A program made the translations under genes and the position numbers. Of a DNA stretch of 64,000 nucleotides, positions 1-9,348 are shown in pieces; within the stretch, counting starts at the first letter, position 1; each line of letters begins with the position of its first letter. The notes beneath the pieces are model-generated. The model saw nothing but the letters and a program-made list of their open reading frames with translations, was not told where the DNA came from and searched no databases. Origin of the DNA: Pantoea sp. 18069 (GTDB lineage Bacteria; Pseudomonadota; Gammaproteobacteria; Burkholderiales; Burkholderiaceae_C). The stretch is from contig NZ_CACSJA010000002.1 of NCBI RefSeq assembly GCF_902706035.1, forward strand, positions 186,001 to 250,000, in the 5' to 3' direction.

Positions 1-1
1 T

Positions 2-748
2 CGCCAGGTCGCGGAAGCCATCCGGCAAAGGCTGCAAGACGGCACCTACCCCGTGGGCATTCCGCTGCCCGGCGAACGCGCGCTGGCCGAGTCCTTTGGC
101 GTGGCCCGGGTCACCGTGCGCTCGGCGCTGGCGCGGCTGCAGGAAGAAGGCCTGGTGACGCGGCTGCGCGGCCAGGGCACGCTGCCCATAGGCCAGGCCA
201 TGGCCACCCGGCACCCCAAGCTGCACAACGGCCTGCTCGACAACATCGTGAGCCTGGGCCTGCGCTCGCGCATCCAGGTGCTGTCGAGCCGGCGCCAGCC
301 CTGCGACGCCGATATCGCGCGGCTGCTGCAACTGCCGCCCGCCGCGAACGTGCTCAGCATCCGGCGCGTGCGCAAGACCGGCGGCGCGCCCGTGATGTAT
401 TCCGAAGTGGTGCTGCCCGACTTCGTCGGCGCGGCGATAGAGCAGCACCTGCTGGAAGACGTGCCGCTGCTGACGCTGATGGAAAAGGCCGGCTTCCCAT
501 TCGACCACGGCGAGCAGGAGCTGAGCGCCACAATAGCGCCCGCGCATGTGGCGCTGGCGCTGAAGATCCCCGCGGGCTCGCCGCTGCTGCAGGTCAGGCG
601 CGTGGTCTACGACGCGCGCAAGCGCCCCATCCAGTACCTGCTGGGCTATTACGCGCCCGAGCGCTACCAGTACCGCATGCAGGTCTCGCGCAGCGGCAGC
701 GCGAGCAAGGTCTGGATTTCCGAAGGCAGCGGCGCCCCGGGCGGCTGA
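2..748 (+). CDS. GntR/UTRA transcriptional regulator (5' truncated by window edge)
   Basis: The frame is open from base 2, so the true start lies outside the window; 248 codons are visible. The first ~60 residues form a GntR-type winged helix-turn-helix: ERALAESFGVARVTVRSAL covers the recognition helix and is followed by the wing GLVTRLRGQGTL. From about residue 75 to the end the sequence fits a UTRA effector-binding domain, closing with the typical strand RPIQYLLGYYAPERYQY. HutC-type members bind a small molecule and release operator DNA. The genes it controls are probably upstream of the window. The family call is firm; the effector is unknown. Confidence 0.85.
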   Translation, partial: RQVAEAIRQRLQDGTYPVGIPLPGERALAESFGVARVTVRSALARLQEEGLVTRLRGQGTLPIGQAMATRHPKLHNGLLDNIVSLGLRSRIQVLSSRRQPCDADIARLLQLPPAANVLSIRRVRKTGGAPVMYSEVVLPDFVGAAIEQHLLEDVPLLTLMEKAGFPFDHGEQELSATIAPAHVALALKIPAGSPLLQVRRVVYDARKRPIQYLLGYYAPERYQYRMQVSRSGSASKVWISEGSGAPGG

Positions 749-929
749 AGCCGCCAGGCGCGCAGCGACCTTCACCCAGCGCTGTTTTCGCCAATCTTTT
801 TATACTCATGGGCTTTGCCTGAGACCGGCCGTGTCGCGCGGACGCCGGACGATCAGGCCCAGGGACCCTGCGCCTTTGCGTCCTCTTTTGGCCCCCACCT
901 CCGCGCCCCGCCCCGCCCGACCGCCTCAC

Positions 930-2861
930 ATGCCCACTGAACCGACCGCGCCGCTGCGCATCCTCTCCGTCATTCCGCCGATGACGCAGCTCAACACGCC
1001 CTACCCGTCGACGGCCTACCTCACGGGCTTTCTGCGTTCGCGCGGCATTTCGGCCGTGCAGGAAGACCTGGCACTGGCGCTGGTGCTGCGCCTGCTGTCG
1101 CCGGCCGGCCTGCAGCAGGTCATCGACCTGGTCGAGGCCCAGCACGCGGAAAATCCCGAGCGGCCGTTCAGCCCGGCCGTGCAGTCCTTCATGGGCCAGC
1201 GCGACCGCTATCTGGCCACCATCGCGCGCGTGATCACCTTCCTGCAAGGCCGCGACAGCACCTTGTCGCACCGCATCGTGAGCCGCCAGTACCTGCCCGA
1301 AGGCCCGCGCTTCGACGCGCTCGAAGGCTATATCGATGACGGCAGCGGCGACCCGTTGGGCTGGGCCTTCGGCGCGCTGGGCCAGCACGACCGCGCCAAG
1401 CACCTGGCGACGCTCTACCTCAACGATGTCGCCGACGTGCTGCGCGACGCGGCCGACGCGCGCTTTGAATTCGTGCGCTACGCCGAGTCGCTGGCCGGCA
1501 GCCAGGCGAGCTTCGAGCCGCTGGCGCAGGCACTGGCCGCGCCGATGACGCTGGTCGACGAGGCCCTGCACCAGCTCACGCTGGAGATGCTCGAACGCCA
1601 CCGGCCCGGCGTGGTGCTGCTGTCCGTGCCGTTTCCGGGCTCGGTCTACGCGGCGTTTCGCATCGCCCAGACCATCAAGGCGCATGCACCAGGTACCCGC
1701 CTGGTGCTCGGCGGCGGCTTTGTCAACACCGAGCTGCGCGAACTCACCGAGCCGCGCGTGTTCGACTACTTCGACTTCGTCACGCTGGACGCGGGCGAGC
1801 GCCCGCTGCTGGCGCTGCTCGAGCACCTGCAGGGCCAGCGCGGCGCCTCGCGCCTGGTGCGCACCTACCTGCGCGACGCGCAAGGCGTGGTGCGCTACAC
1901 CAACATGATGGAGGCCGACGTGGCGTTTGCCGAAGTCGGCACGCCCACCTGGGACGGCCTGCCACTGCACCACTACCTGTCGCTGCTCGACATGCTCAAC
2001 CCCATGCACCGCCTGTGGAGCGACGGCCGCTGGAACAAGCTGACAATCGCCCACGGCTGCTACTGGAAGAAATGCAGCTTCTGCGACGTGAGCCTCGACT
2101 ACATAGGCCGCTACGAAGGCGCGAGCGCTGCCGTGCTCGCCGACCGCATTGAAGCCATCGTCGCCGAGACCGGCCAGACGGGCTTTCATTTCGTCGACGA
2201 AGCCGCGCCGCCCAAGGCGCTCAAGACACTGGCCCAGGAGCTGCTCGATCGCGGCAGCGACATCAGCTGGTGGGGCAATATCCGCTTCGAGAAGACGTTC
2301 AGCCCCGAGTTGTGCAACCTGCTGGCCGACAGCGGCTGCATCGCGGTCTCGGGCGGGCTCGAAGTCGCGTCCGACCGGCTGCTGGCGCTGATGAAGAAAG
2401 GCGTCTCGGTCGAGCAGGTGGCGCGCGTGACCAAGGCGTTTTCCGAAGCCGGCATCCTGGTCCACGCCTACCTGATGTACGGCTTTCCGACGCAGACCGT
2501 GCAGGACACCGTCGACGCGCTCGAATACGTGCGCCAGCTGTTCGAGAACGGCTGCATACAGAGCGGGTTCTTTCACCGCTTCAGTTGCACCGTGCACTCA
2601 CCCGTGGGCCTCAACCCCGAGGAATACGGCATCACGCTCACGCCCATGCCGCCCGTGCAGTTCGCCAAGAACGACATAGGCTTTCACGACCCCAGCGGCG
2701 TGGACCACGACGCGCTGGGCGCGGTGCTCAAGAAAGCCATCTACAACTACATGCACGGCATAGGTGTCGAAGAGGACGTGCGCACCTGGTTCCCGTTCAA
2801 GGTGCCCAGGACCACCGTGGCGCGCAACAAGATAGAAAAGGCGCTGCGCTTCAAGGGGTAG
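930..2861 (+). CDS. B12-binding-like radical SAM protein with CX4CX2C cluster motif
   Basis: A 643-residue cytosolic protein. The ATG at 930 is chosen because the in-frame extension back to 831 is low-complexity Arg/Pro and unlike the family. Residues ~5-330 resemble the Rossmann-type cobalamin-binding region of COG1032 proteins (VVLLSVPFPGSVYAAFRIAQ, then LVLGGGFVN), but no DxHxxG cobalamin-ligand motif is visible. The radical SAM core follows, with cysteines at 377, 382 and 385 (GCYWKKCSFCD). This is CX4CX2C, not the canonical CX3CX2C. GGLEVASDRLLALMKKGV is a typical mid-barrel segment. The gene stands alone and converges on the next gene 10 bp away. The reaction cannot be named. Radical SAM membership is well supported and cobalamin use is doubtful. 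Confidence 0.8.
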   Translation: MPTEPTAPLRILSVIPPMTQLNTPYPSTAYLTGFLRSRGISAVQEDLALALVLRLLSPAGLQQVIDLVEAQHAENPERPFSPAVQSFMGQRDRYLATIARVITFLQGRDSTLSHRIVSRQYLPEGPRFDALEGYIDDGSGDPLGWAFGALGQHDRAKHLATLYLNDVADVLRDAADARFEFVRYAESLAGSQASFEPLAQALAAPMTLVDEALHQLTLEMLERHRPGVVLLSVPFPGSVYAAFRIAQTIKAHAPGTRLVLGGGFVNTELRELTEPRVFDYFDFVTLDAGERPLLALLEHLQGQRGASRLVRTYLRDAQGVVRYTNMMEADVAFAEVGTPTWDGLPLHHYLSLLDMLNPMHRLWSDGRWNKLTIAHGCYWKKCSFCDVSLDYIGRYEGASAAVLADRIEAIVAETGQTGFHFVDEAAPPKALKTLAQELLDRGSDISWWGNIRFEKTFSPELCNLLADSGCIAVSGGLEVASDRLLALMKKGVSVEQVARVTKAFSEAGILVHAYLMYGFPTQTVQDTVDALEYVRQLFENGCIQSGFFHRFSCTVHSPVGLNPEEYGITLTPMPPVQFAKNDIGFHDPSGVDHDALGAVLKKAIYNYMHGIGVEEDVRTWFPFKVPRTTVARNKIEKALRFKG

Positions 2862-2871
2862 GCGCGGCCGG

Positions 2872-5055
2872 CTAAGGCGTGGCCGGCCGAGGCGCGGCGT
2901 CCGCCGCCGGGGCCGACTGCCACGCCGATGACAGGAATGGATCCATCCACTGCAGGCGCCAGGCCAGCACGCCCATGGACAGCGCCAGCACCAGGGCCCC
3001 TGCGACCCAGGCACCGGAGTGCGAATCCGCATAAGGGTCCTGCAGCAGACGCGACGCCTGCACCGGCACCTTGGCGGTCTGCGACAGCGAGCGCCCCAGC
3101 CGCAGGCTGATGTTCATGCGCCCGTTGATCGCCCAGCCGCTGGCGTCGAGAATCGGCCCCAGGCTGCGCTGGCGCAGCTTGAGCCAGGCAATCAGCATGC
3201 TCGGCCCGGAAATCGCCACGATCATTCCCAGCAGCGCGATCGGAATCCAGGGGCCGAGCTCGATGAACTTGCCGAAGATGCCCACGGCCACCGCGCTCAG
3301 GCTGCCCAGCGCGACACCGATCGCCGCGACGGTGCCGACATCGGTCTTGCGCGCCGCCGGGGCCGTGGCCGCGGTCACCGCCGCGGCCGGGGTGCTGGCC
3401 AGCGACTGGGCCTGGGCCGACAGCCCGGCCGTGACGCTCTCGTCCTTGGCCGCCGCGCGCTTGGCCACCTGTTCCTCGATCATGCGCAGGAACTTCTTGT
3501 AGGGCGCGGCAAACGCCTGGCCTATGCTGGTCGGGTTCTCGATGATCTTGCTGATGGTCGCGTCCCAGTCATTGCCTTCGCGGTCGTAGAACAGGCCATT
3601 GCGCCCGACCAGCAGGAAATCCACGTCGCCGGCCGTGAAGGCCGCGGCGATGCTGCGCTTTTCGCCGTTGCGCCGGCAGTCGCAATAGGCCAGATAGACC
3701 TTGGCCAGCCCCGCGAGCTGGGCATGGGCCGCGGCATCGGCGACATCGACGGTGAGCTCGCAGCTGCGGCCGTCGAGGTACAGCGTGCCGGCCTGGAAAG
3801 CCGCGCCCTGGCGGCGGTAGAAGTCGGCGAACGAGACAAAGTTGTTGAGCAGCTTGAGCAGGTCGCGCTGAAAACGGATCAGCTTCTCGAGCCGCAGCGC
3901 GTGCACGCTGTGCGCGCTTTCCAGCTCGTCGTGCGCGATCAGCTGCTGCAGCCGCTGCTCCGTGCCGTCCTCGAGCAGCGCCTGCACTTCGGCCAGCGGC
4001 ATCTCGCCGAGCGCGGTCTCAGGGTGGCTCGCAAGCCATGCCTGGCAGGGAGCGAGCTGGGTCTGCACCCCCTCCCACTGCGCGGCGGTGAGGATGAGCG
4101 TGTGCGGCCCCAGCAGCGGCACGACCACATGGCGGCGAAATTCCTGCATGGCTTCGCGCCAGGCCGGGTTGAGGCCATGCGTGAGCGGCAGGTCGCCGCC
4201 CGCGACGATGGGCGCCAGGGGCAGCGCAGCAATCGACGCACTGGCGCTGCTCAGCAGGTCCTGGCCCAGCAGCGCGTAGCCTTCGACGCTGGGGCTCAGC
4301 GGCACCAGCGCCGTGGCGTCGAACGCGGCCAGGCGCGTGCGCGCGAAGAAATCCTCGATCTTCGCCTGCACGGCGTTCAGGGCCTGGGCCGCGGCCACGG
4401 CCTGCTCGCGCTGCGGCAGCACGCAGGCGTGCTCCATCGCCTGGTCGTTCCAGGCCTGCAGGGCGCGCAGGTCGGCAAAGAAGGCGTCGAGCGCCGCGCG
4501 CCCCATGCCCGGCTCGCCATCGCTGCCCTGGTCGCTGCTGTAGCGCTCCATGATGCGGCCCACCAGGTCGGCGAGTTCGGGAGCGTCCGGCAGCGTCTTG
4601 GGGTTGATCAGGCCGTCGCCATTGAACGGCATGGCATGCAGCGCGGCCAGCCGCTGCTGCACGTCGGCGAGCGCGAGCTCGGGCGCACCCGCACGCCCGG
4701 CCCAGCGCAGTATGCGCTCGGCTTCGGCGCGCAGCGCGACGCCGTCCTCGGTATCGGTGCGCAGGCTCGCGAGCTGCAGCACATCGCTGCCACTGGTCAG
4801 CACATCCGGGTCGTTGACCTGGGCGACCGCCCATTCGCAGGCCTGCACCAGCTCGGGCGCACGGATGCGGCCGTCCTTGTCATGGTCGATCAGGTCCAGC
4901 GTCGCGCTGTCGAACTCGATGCCGCGCGTCGGGCAGGCCAGCGCCACCCACAGCGTCTGGTCGAGCTCGCCAATGCGAGCGATATCTTCTCCGGTACGGA
5001 TGGCCACCTGGTCCACCCCTCCGGCACGGAAAAACTGCCATGCGTGCTTTTGCAT
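2872..5055 (-). CDS. EF-hand-containing membrane protein of unknown function
   Basis: A 727-residue protein that I cannot assign to a named family. Residues 57-68 are a complete EF-hand loop (DHDKDGRIRAPE: acidic residues at loop positions 1, 3, 5 and 12, Gly at 6, Ile at 8). A degenerate second loop (FNGDGLINPKTL) follows about 110 residues later. The middle is mainly helical and Ala/Leu-rich. The C-terminal part has three likely membrane segments near residues 573-595, 602-625 and 683-700, and a Pro/Ala tail. No signal peptide is visible at the N-terminus (MQKHAWQFFRAGGVDQ), so the bulk probably faces the cytoplasm. Calcium binding is inferred from the loop only. The gene is divergent from the GntR gene at 5313. 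Confidence 0.7.
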   Translation of the reverse strand: MQKHAWQFFRAGGVDQVAIRTGEDIARIGELDQTLWVALACPTRGIEFDSATLDLIDHDKDGRIRAPELVQACEWAVAQVNDPDVLTSGSDVLQLASLRTDTEDGVALRAEAERILRWAGRAGAPELALADVQQRLAALHAMPFNGDGLINPKTLPDAPELADLVGRIMERYSSDQGSDGEPGMGRAALDAFFADLRALQAWNDQAMEHACVLPQREQAVAAAQALNAVQAKIEDFFARTRLAAFDATALVPLSPSVEGYALLGQDLLSSASASIAALPLAPIVAGGDLPLTHGLNPAWREAMQEFRRHVVVPLLGPHTLILTAAQWEGVQTQLAPCQAWLASHPETALGEMPLAEVQALLEDGTEQRLQQLIAHDELESAHSVHALRLEKLIRFQRDLLKLLNNFVSFADFYRRQGAAFQAGTLYLDGRSCELTVDVADAAAHAQLAGLAKVYLAYCDCRRNGEKRSIAAAFTAGDVDFLLVGRNGLFYDREGNDWDATISKIIENPTSIGQAFAAPYKKFLRMIEEQVAKRAAAKDESVTAGLSAQAQSLASTPAAAVTAATAPAARKTDVGTVAAIGVALGSLSAVAVGIFGKFIELGPWIPIALLGMIVAISGPSMLIAWLKLRQRSLGPILDASGWAINGRMNISLRLGRSLSQTAKVPVQASRLLQDPYADSHSGAWVAGALVLALSMGVLAWRLQWMDPFLSSAWQSAPAADAAPRPATP

Positions 5056-5312
5056 CCAACTTCCTGCTTGCGGGCGCTGCCCGTTTCATCCCCGGCCCGA
5101 TTCCAGGCCAACGCCGGCCGCACCCGCGGCCTTCTGTGCGTGGAGTGTAAAAGTCCTACAAATAATCGATGGCTTGCCAGGAAATTGACCACTCCAGTGA
5201 ACCTTGCGCCCCACTGCAACCGGGGCTCGCCCGGGCATCTCCCAGAACCCTGGGTTTCCCCTAGGTTTGCTTTGCAATTTAAATACCAGAATCAGCACAA
5301 TATTTACAGACG

Positions 5313-6065
5313 ATGCACGCCATGCCGCCCGAGACACATGCAGGACCCCGCGCTCCCCAGGAAAAGCGCTACCTCCAGCTTGCCGGTCTGTTTCGCAACA
5401 AGATCGTCACCGGGCAGTGGGCCGTAGGCAGCTCGATTCCCACCGTGGAGCAGCTCGAAGCGCTGCACAGCGCCTCGCGCACCACCGTGCGCATGGCATT
5501 GGGCAACCTGGTCAGCGAAGGGCTGCTCAGGACGCGCAAGCGTGGCGGCACCCAGGTCATGGCCGCGCCCCTGCGCCCCCCGTCGTTTCTGCTGCCTTCG
5601 ACCTGGAAGGACCTGGTGGTGTTTCACAGCAACACCGGTTACCGCCTGCTGGCCAGCGAAGCCGACTGCCGGCCCGTGATTCCCGCGGGCCTGAGCAGCG
5701 TACAGGGCGAGCTGGCCCCGGCCTACCAGCGCCTGCTGGGCCTGCACTGCTGCGGCGACCAGCCGTTTTGCCTGAGCCAGATGTACATAGAGCAAAGCCT
5801 TTACGACCGGATCGCGCCGCAATTGCCGCAGCTGACCGTGGTCGAGGCGCTCACGCGCGGCCCGCGTCCGCTCACGGCGGCCCGCCAGCGCCTGAGCGTC
5901 GCGCCCGCCGATGAACTGATCCAGACCCACCTGGGCGTGCCGCTGGGCACGCCGCTGCTGCAGACGCTGCGCTGGGCCGAAGACCGCAAGGGCCAGATCG
6001 TGCACTGGGCCCAACTGCGCTTTCTCAGCGAGTACGCGCACATCGAAATGGATTTGCTGGGCTAG
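5313..6065 (+). CDS. GntR/UTRA transcriptional regulator
   Basis: A 250-residue regulator. The N-terminal winged helix (about residues 18-85) contains LAGLFRNKIVTGQWAVGSSI and the recognition-helix region SASRTTVRMALGNLVSEGL. The remainder fits a UTRA ligand domain, ending in QIVHWAQLRFLSEYAHIEMD. ATG codons at 5313 and 5322 are both possible and no strong ribosome-binding site separates them. The upstream 60 bp are AT-rich, unlike the surrounding sequence, and probably hold its promoter. It is divergent from the EF-hand gene, which is the obvious candidate target besides itself. Effector unknown. It is not a close copy of the regulator at the window start. Confidence 0.85.
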   Translation: MHAMPPETHAGPRAPQEKRYLQLAGLFRNKIVTGQWAVGSSIPTVEQLEALHSASRTTVRMALGNLVSEGLLRTRKRGGTQVMAAPLRPPSFLLPSTWKDLVVFHSNTGYRLLASEADCRPVIPAGLSSVQGELAPAYQRLLGLHCCGDQPFCLSQMYIEQSLYDRIAPQLPQLTVVEALTRGPRPLTAARQRLSVAPADELIQTHLGVPLGTPLLQTLRWAEDRKGQIVHWAQLRFLSEYAHIEMDLLG

Positions 6066-6158
6066 GGGTGCGCGCGCGCCCTGGTTACGGTCTGTGACGT
6101 CGATTGCCACAGGTTTAGGCTAAGGTGCTGGCAACGTATCACTCTGTCAGGAATTTCC

Positions 6159-6488
6159 ATGCCACTGCGCACTGCTTCCCTTTCCGTTTGCGCCATCGCG
6201 CTGGCCCTTCTTGCGGGCTGCAGCAGCATGGGCACCCCCTGGAGCAGCAGCGGCGCCACCACCGCGCCCGCACCGGCGCCCAGGCAGATCTGCAACGCCC
6301 AGCCCGCGCAAGGCTTCGTAGGCCGCACCAACACTTCGCAGAACCTCGAACAGGCACGCCAGCGCGCGGGCGCGGCCATGGCGCGCGTGCTGCATCCGGG
6401 CCAGGTGACAACGCGTGAATTCAATGCCGAGCGCCTGAATCTGGAAGTCGATGCCACGGGCCGCATTCTGGCGGTGCGCTGCGGGTGA
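6159..6488 (+). CDS. Lipoprotein of the peptidase-inhibitor I78 type
   Basis: A 109-residue exported protein. A signal peptide with lipobox LLAGC (Cys21) predicts lipidation. A Ser/Ala/Pro linker follows, then a compact domain that begins ICNAQPAQGFVGR and ends RLNLEVDATGRILAVRCG. The paired cysteines, the Gly-rich start and the RLN...D..G.I...CG ending match the I78 family (Pfam PF11720), some members of which inhibit serine peptidases; whether this one does is unknown. AGGAA lies just upstream of the ATG. It converges on hemW. The lipoprotein call is firm and the inhibitor call is by family only. Confidence 0.75.
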   Translation: MPLRTASLSVCAIALALLAGCSSMGTPWSSSGATTAPAPAPRQICNAQPAQGFVGRTNTSQNLEQARQRAGAAMARVLHPGQVTTREFNAERLNLEVDATGRILAVRCG

Positions 6489-6535
6489 TATTTCCCTGAC
6501 TTGAGGGCAGGCTGTTCGCGCCGAGTCATGGCCCC

Positions 6536-7795
6536 TCAATCCGCCAAAAACAGCTCCTGCAAATCGCTGAGGAAATCAAACCCCAGCTCGGTAGGCGTCA
6601 CCCGCCCGGCTGCGCGCGTGATCAGCCCCTTGCGCTCGGCGGTGTCCAGCCCCTTGGCAATGGCGCTCAACGGCAGGCCCGTGCGCTCCATGTACTGCTG
6701 CAGCGTGAAGCCCTCGCGCAGGCGCAGCGCGTTGAGCATGTACTCGAACGGCAGCTCGGCGCGGCGCACTTCGTTGTCCTGGGCCAGCGCATGGCCGGCG
6801 AGCGCCTGGTCCATGTAGCGCGCGGGATCGCGAAACCGCACCTGGCGCACCACGCGGTGGGCGAAGCTCAGCTTGCTGTGCGCGCCCGCGCCTATGCCCA
6901 GGTAGTCGCCGAACTGCCAGTAGTTGGTGTTGTGGAAGCACGCGTGGCCCGGCTGGGCATAGGCCGAAATCTCGTAGCGCTGCATGCCGGTGCGCGCCGT
7001 CGTTTCGCTGATGCGGTCGAGCATCGCATAGGCCGTGTCGTCCTCGGGAATGGCCGGCGGGAACTTGGCGAAATAGGTATTGGGCTCGATGGTCAGGTGG
7101 TAGATCGAGATATGCGGCGGCTTGAACGACAGCGCTGTCTGCAAATCGCGATCGAGGTCCTCGAGCGTCTGGCCGGGCAAGGCATACATGATGTCGAGGT
7201 TGAAGGTCTCGAAGGCCTCGGCCGCCTCGGCCACGGCCGCGCGCGCCTGGTCGCCGTCGTGCACGCGCCCGAGCGCACGCAGGAAACGGTCGTCAAAGCT
7301 TTGCACGCCTATCGACAGCCGCGTCACGCCGGCCGCGCGGTAGGCGCGAAAGCGGTCCTTCTCGAACGTTCCGGGGTTGGCCTCTAGCGTGATTTCGCAG
7401 TCGGGCTCCATGCGCACGCGCGCGCGCACGGCCGCGATCAGCCGGTCTATGGCCGCGGGCGAAAACAGGCTGGGCGTTCCCCCGCCCATGAAGATGCTGT
7501 GCACCGTGCGGCCCCAGACCAGCGGCAGCGCCGCCTCGAGATCGGCAATCAGCGCGTCGACATAGCGCGCCTCGGGCAGGCCGGTCTGCGCGTCGCCCTT
7601 GCGCCATTCGTGCGAGTTGAAATCGCAGTACGGGCACTTCTTGAGGCACCAGGGCAGGTGGATATACAGCGACAGCGGCGGCAGGCTGCCCAGCTGCAGC
7701 GTGCCCGGGCGCATGTAGTGCTGTATGTCGCGCTGCACCGCGGGCCCGCTGTCTGCGCCAGGCCCCGAGGCCACGGGTTCGATCGGAATCATCAT
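6536..7795 (-). CDS. hemW: Radical SAM haem chaperone HemW
   Basis: A 419-residue protein. The radical SAM cluster cysteines are C50, C54 and C57 (CLKKCPYC, canonical CX3CX2C) after IHLPW. GGGTPSLF and EANPGTFEKDRFRAYRAAGV are typical of the HemN/HemW group, and the HemN C-terminal domain is present (ELPFEYMLNALRLREGF). The first cysteine block lacks the longer N-terminal region of true coproporphyrinogen oxidase HemN, so HemW, a haem-binding protein that inserts haem into respiratory enzymes, is the better name. The start at 7795 overlaps the rdgB stop by one base (TGATG), so translation is probably coupled. Confidence 0.9.
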   Translation of the reverse strand: MMIPIEPVASGPGADSGPAVQRDIQHYMRPGTLQLGSLPPLSLYIHLPWCLKKCPYCDFNSHEWRKGDAQTGLPEARYVDALIADLEAALPLVWGRTVHSIFMGGGTPSLFSPAAIDRLIAAVRARVRMEPDCEITLEANPGTFEKDRFRAYRAAGVTRLSIGVQSFDDRFLRALGRVHDGDQARAAVAEAAEAFETFNLDIMYALPGQTLEDLDRDLQTALSFKPPHISIYHLTIEPNTYFAKFPPAIPEDDTAYAMLDRISETTARTGMQRYEISAYAQPGHACFHNTNYWQFGDYLGIGAGAHSKLSFAHRVVRQVRFRDPARYMDQALAGHALAQDNEVRRAELPFEYMLNALRLREGFTLQQYMERTGLPLSAIAKGLDTAERKGLITRAAGRVTPTELGFDFLSDLQELFLAD

Positions 7796-8394
7796 CACAT
7801 CCAGCGTTCGCGCACCAGTGCCAGCATCTGCTTCGTTGCCTGGCCGCGGTGGCTGTGCGCATGCTTGAGCGCGGGGTCCATCTCGGCAAAGGTCAGGCCG
7901 AGTTCGGGCAGCAGCAGCACCGGGTCGAAGCCGAAGCCGTTGGCGCCGCGCGGCGCGGGTGCGATCAGCGCCTGGACCCGGCCCACGGCGATCAGCGGCT
8001 CGGGGTCGCGCGCGCTGCGCACGCCGACCAGCGTGCTGACCATGGCCGCGCGGCGGTTGTCCACCCCCTGCAGCTGCTCGAGCAGCGCGCGCACATTGTT
8101 GGCGTCGCTTTTCTCGTAGCCGAACTGGGTGCAGTAGTAGGCGGTATCGACGCCCGGCAGACCGCCGAAGTGATCGATGCACATGCCGGCATCGTCGGCG
8201 ATCGCGGGCAGGCCCGTGCGCTCGGCCGCAAAGCGCGCCTTGCTCAGCGCGTTCTCGACAAAAGTGCAATGCGGCTCGGGCGCCTCGCCTTCGAACAGGT
8301 CACCCTGGCAGACGAGTTCCACGCCCAGCGGGGCGAACATGGCTTGCAGCTCGACGAGCTTGCCGCGGTTGTTGGAGGCTAGGACAATTTTCAT
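7795..8394 (-). CDS. rdgB: dITP/XTP pyrophosphatase (RdgB/HAM1 family)
   Basis: A 199-residue enzyme, the usual length. It hydrolyses non-canonical purine nucleoside triphosphates (dITP, XTP) to monophosphates and so keeps them out of DNA. Seen: the N-terminal ASNNRGKLVEL phosphate-binding loop, IADDAGMCIDHFGG with the catalytic acidic residues, and GANGFGFDPVL followed by the closing SHRGQA element. It lies between a PP2C phosphatase gene (51 bp upstream) and hemW (one-base overlap). In many betaproteobacteria rph stands directly before rdgB; here there is no room for it. Confidence 0.93.
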   Translation of the reverse strand: MKIVLASNNRGKLVELQAMFAPLGVELVCQGDLFEGEAPEPHCTFVENALSKARFAAERTGLPAIADDAGMCIDHFGGLPGVDTAYYCTQFGYEKSDANNVRALLEQLQGVDNRRAAMVSTLVGVRSARDPEPLIAVGRVQALIAPAPRGANGFGFDPVLLLPELGLTFAEMDPALKHAHSHRGQATKQMLALVRERWM

Positions 8395-8445
8395 GGATCC
8401 AATGGCAGGGCCGCGCCGGGCGCGCCTGCGATGACAAAAAAGTTT

Positions 8446-9348
8446 TCAGCGCCGGGGCTCGCCGGGGTGGCGAATGGCGGCGTTGATTTCGGCGATCGAG
8501 CGCTCGATGGCGGCATCGCTGAGCTCGTCTTCGGGCGCTTGCAGCGCTTCGGGCGGCAGCGTCGACGCGAGCACATCGTCGTGCGGCGCTGCGGTCGAAA
8601 TGCGCTGCAGCGGACTTTGCGGGCCGGGCATTTCCCATTCCAGCGCGATCGCGGTGACATTGTCGCTGCTGCTGCCCGCACGCTGCAGCGCCGCGTACAC
8701 CAGCCGTGGCACGCACAGGGATACTGGATCGCGCGCCAGGCCCGCGAGCAGCTCGGCATCGCTGACCGGGTCCCACAGTCCATCGGAGCACAGCAGCAGG
8801 CGGTCGCCACGCGCGAGCCGGCTCGGCCCGGCCTGGTCATAGAGCGGCGGCGTCGGCGAGCCCAGGCAGGTGAACAGCAGGTTGCGGCTGACGCTGGCCT
8901 GCGGCGGGACTGAACGCTCGGCTCTCGCGCGATAGGAATGGTCGCGCGTGCGCGCCAGCAGCGCGCCGCCGCGCAGCAGATACAGGCGCGAATCGCCGCA
9001 GTGAATCCAGTGCACCTGGCCCTGCTGCAACAGCGCCGCGACCAGCGTGGTGCGCGGTGCGTCGGCCATGCGGCGCTCGTGCGCATAGCGCAGGATATGG
9101 TGATGGGCCTGCAGCAAGGCCTCGGCCAGAAAGGCCGGCACATCGGCGAGCTGCGGCGTGGCACGCGCCTCGAACAGCGCAAAGAACTGCTGCAGCGCGA
9201 TCTGCGCCGCGACTTCGCCTTGGGCATGCCCGCCCATGCCGTCGGCCACCACCAGCAGGCAGGCTTCACGCGTGTAGCAGTAGCCCATGCGGTCTTCGTT
9301 CTTCGCACGCCCGCCGCGGCGGCTGAGCTGGAACACCGAGAACTTCAT
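8446..9348 (-). CDS. PP2C-type Ser/Thr protein phosphatase
   Basis: A 300-residue phosphatase. The metal-binding motifs of the PPM family are visible: KNEDR near residue 16, VVADGMGGH at 34-41 (metal ligand Asp36), LLLCSDGLWD, and SSDNVTAIALEWE near the end of the catalytic domain. A C-terminal acidic/Ala tail follows. The ATG at 9348 overlaps the stop of the kinase gene (ATGA), so kinase and phosphatase are made together and presumably act on the same substrates. No transmembrane segment or FHA domain is seen. The type VI secretion genes that often accompany such pairs are absent nearby. Confidence 0.88.
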   Translation of the reverse strand: MKFSVFQLSRRGGRAKNEDRMGYCYTREACLLVVADGMGGHAQGEVAAQIALQQFFALFEARATPQLADVPAFLAEALLQAHHHILRYAHERRMADAPRTTLVAALLQQGQVHWIHCGDSRLYLLRGGALLARTRDHSYRARAERSVPPQASVSRNLLFTCLGSPTPPLYDQAGPSRLARGDRLLLCSDGLWDPVSDAELLAGLARDPVSLCVPRLVYAALQRAGSSSDNVTAIALEWEMPGPQSPLQRISTAAPHDDVLASTLPPEALQAPEDELSDAAIERSIAEINAAIRHPGEPRR

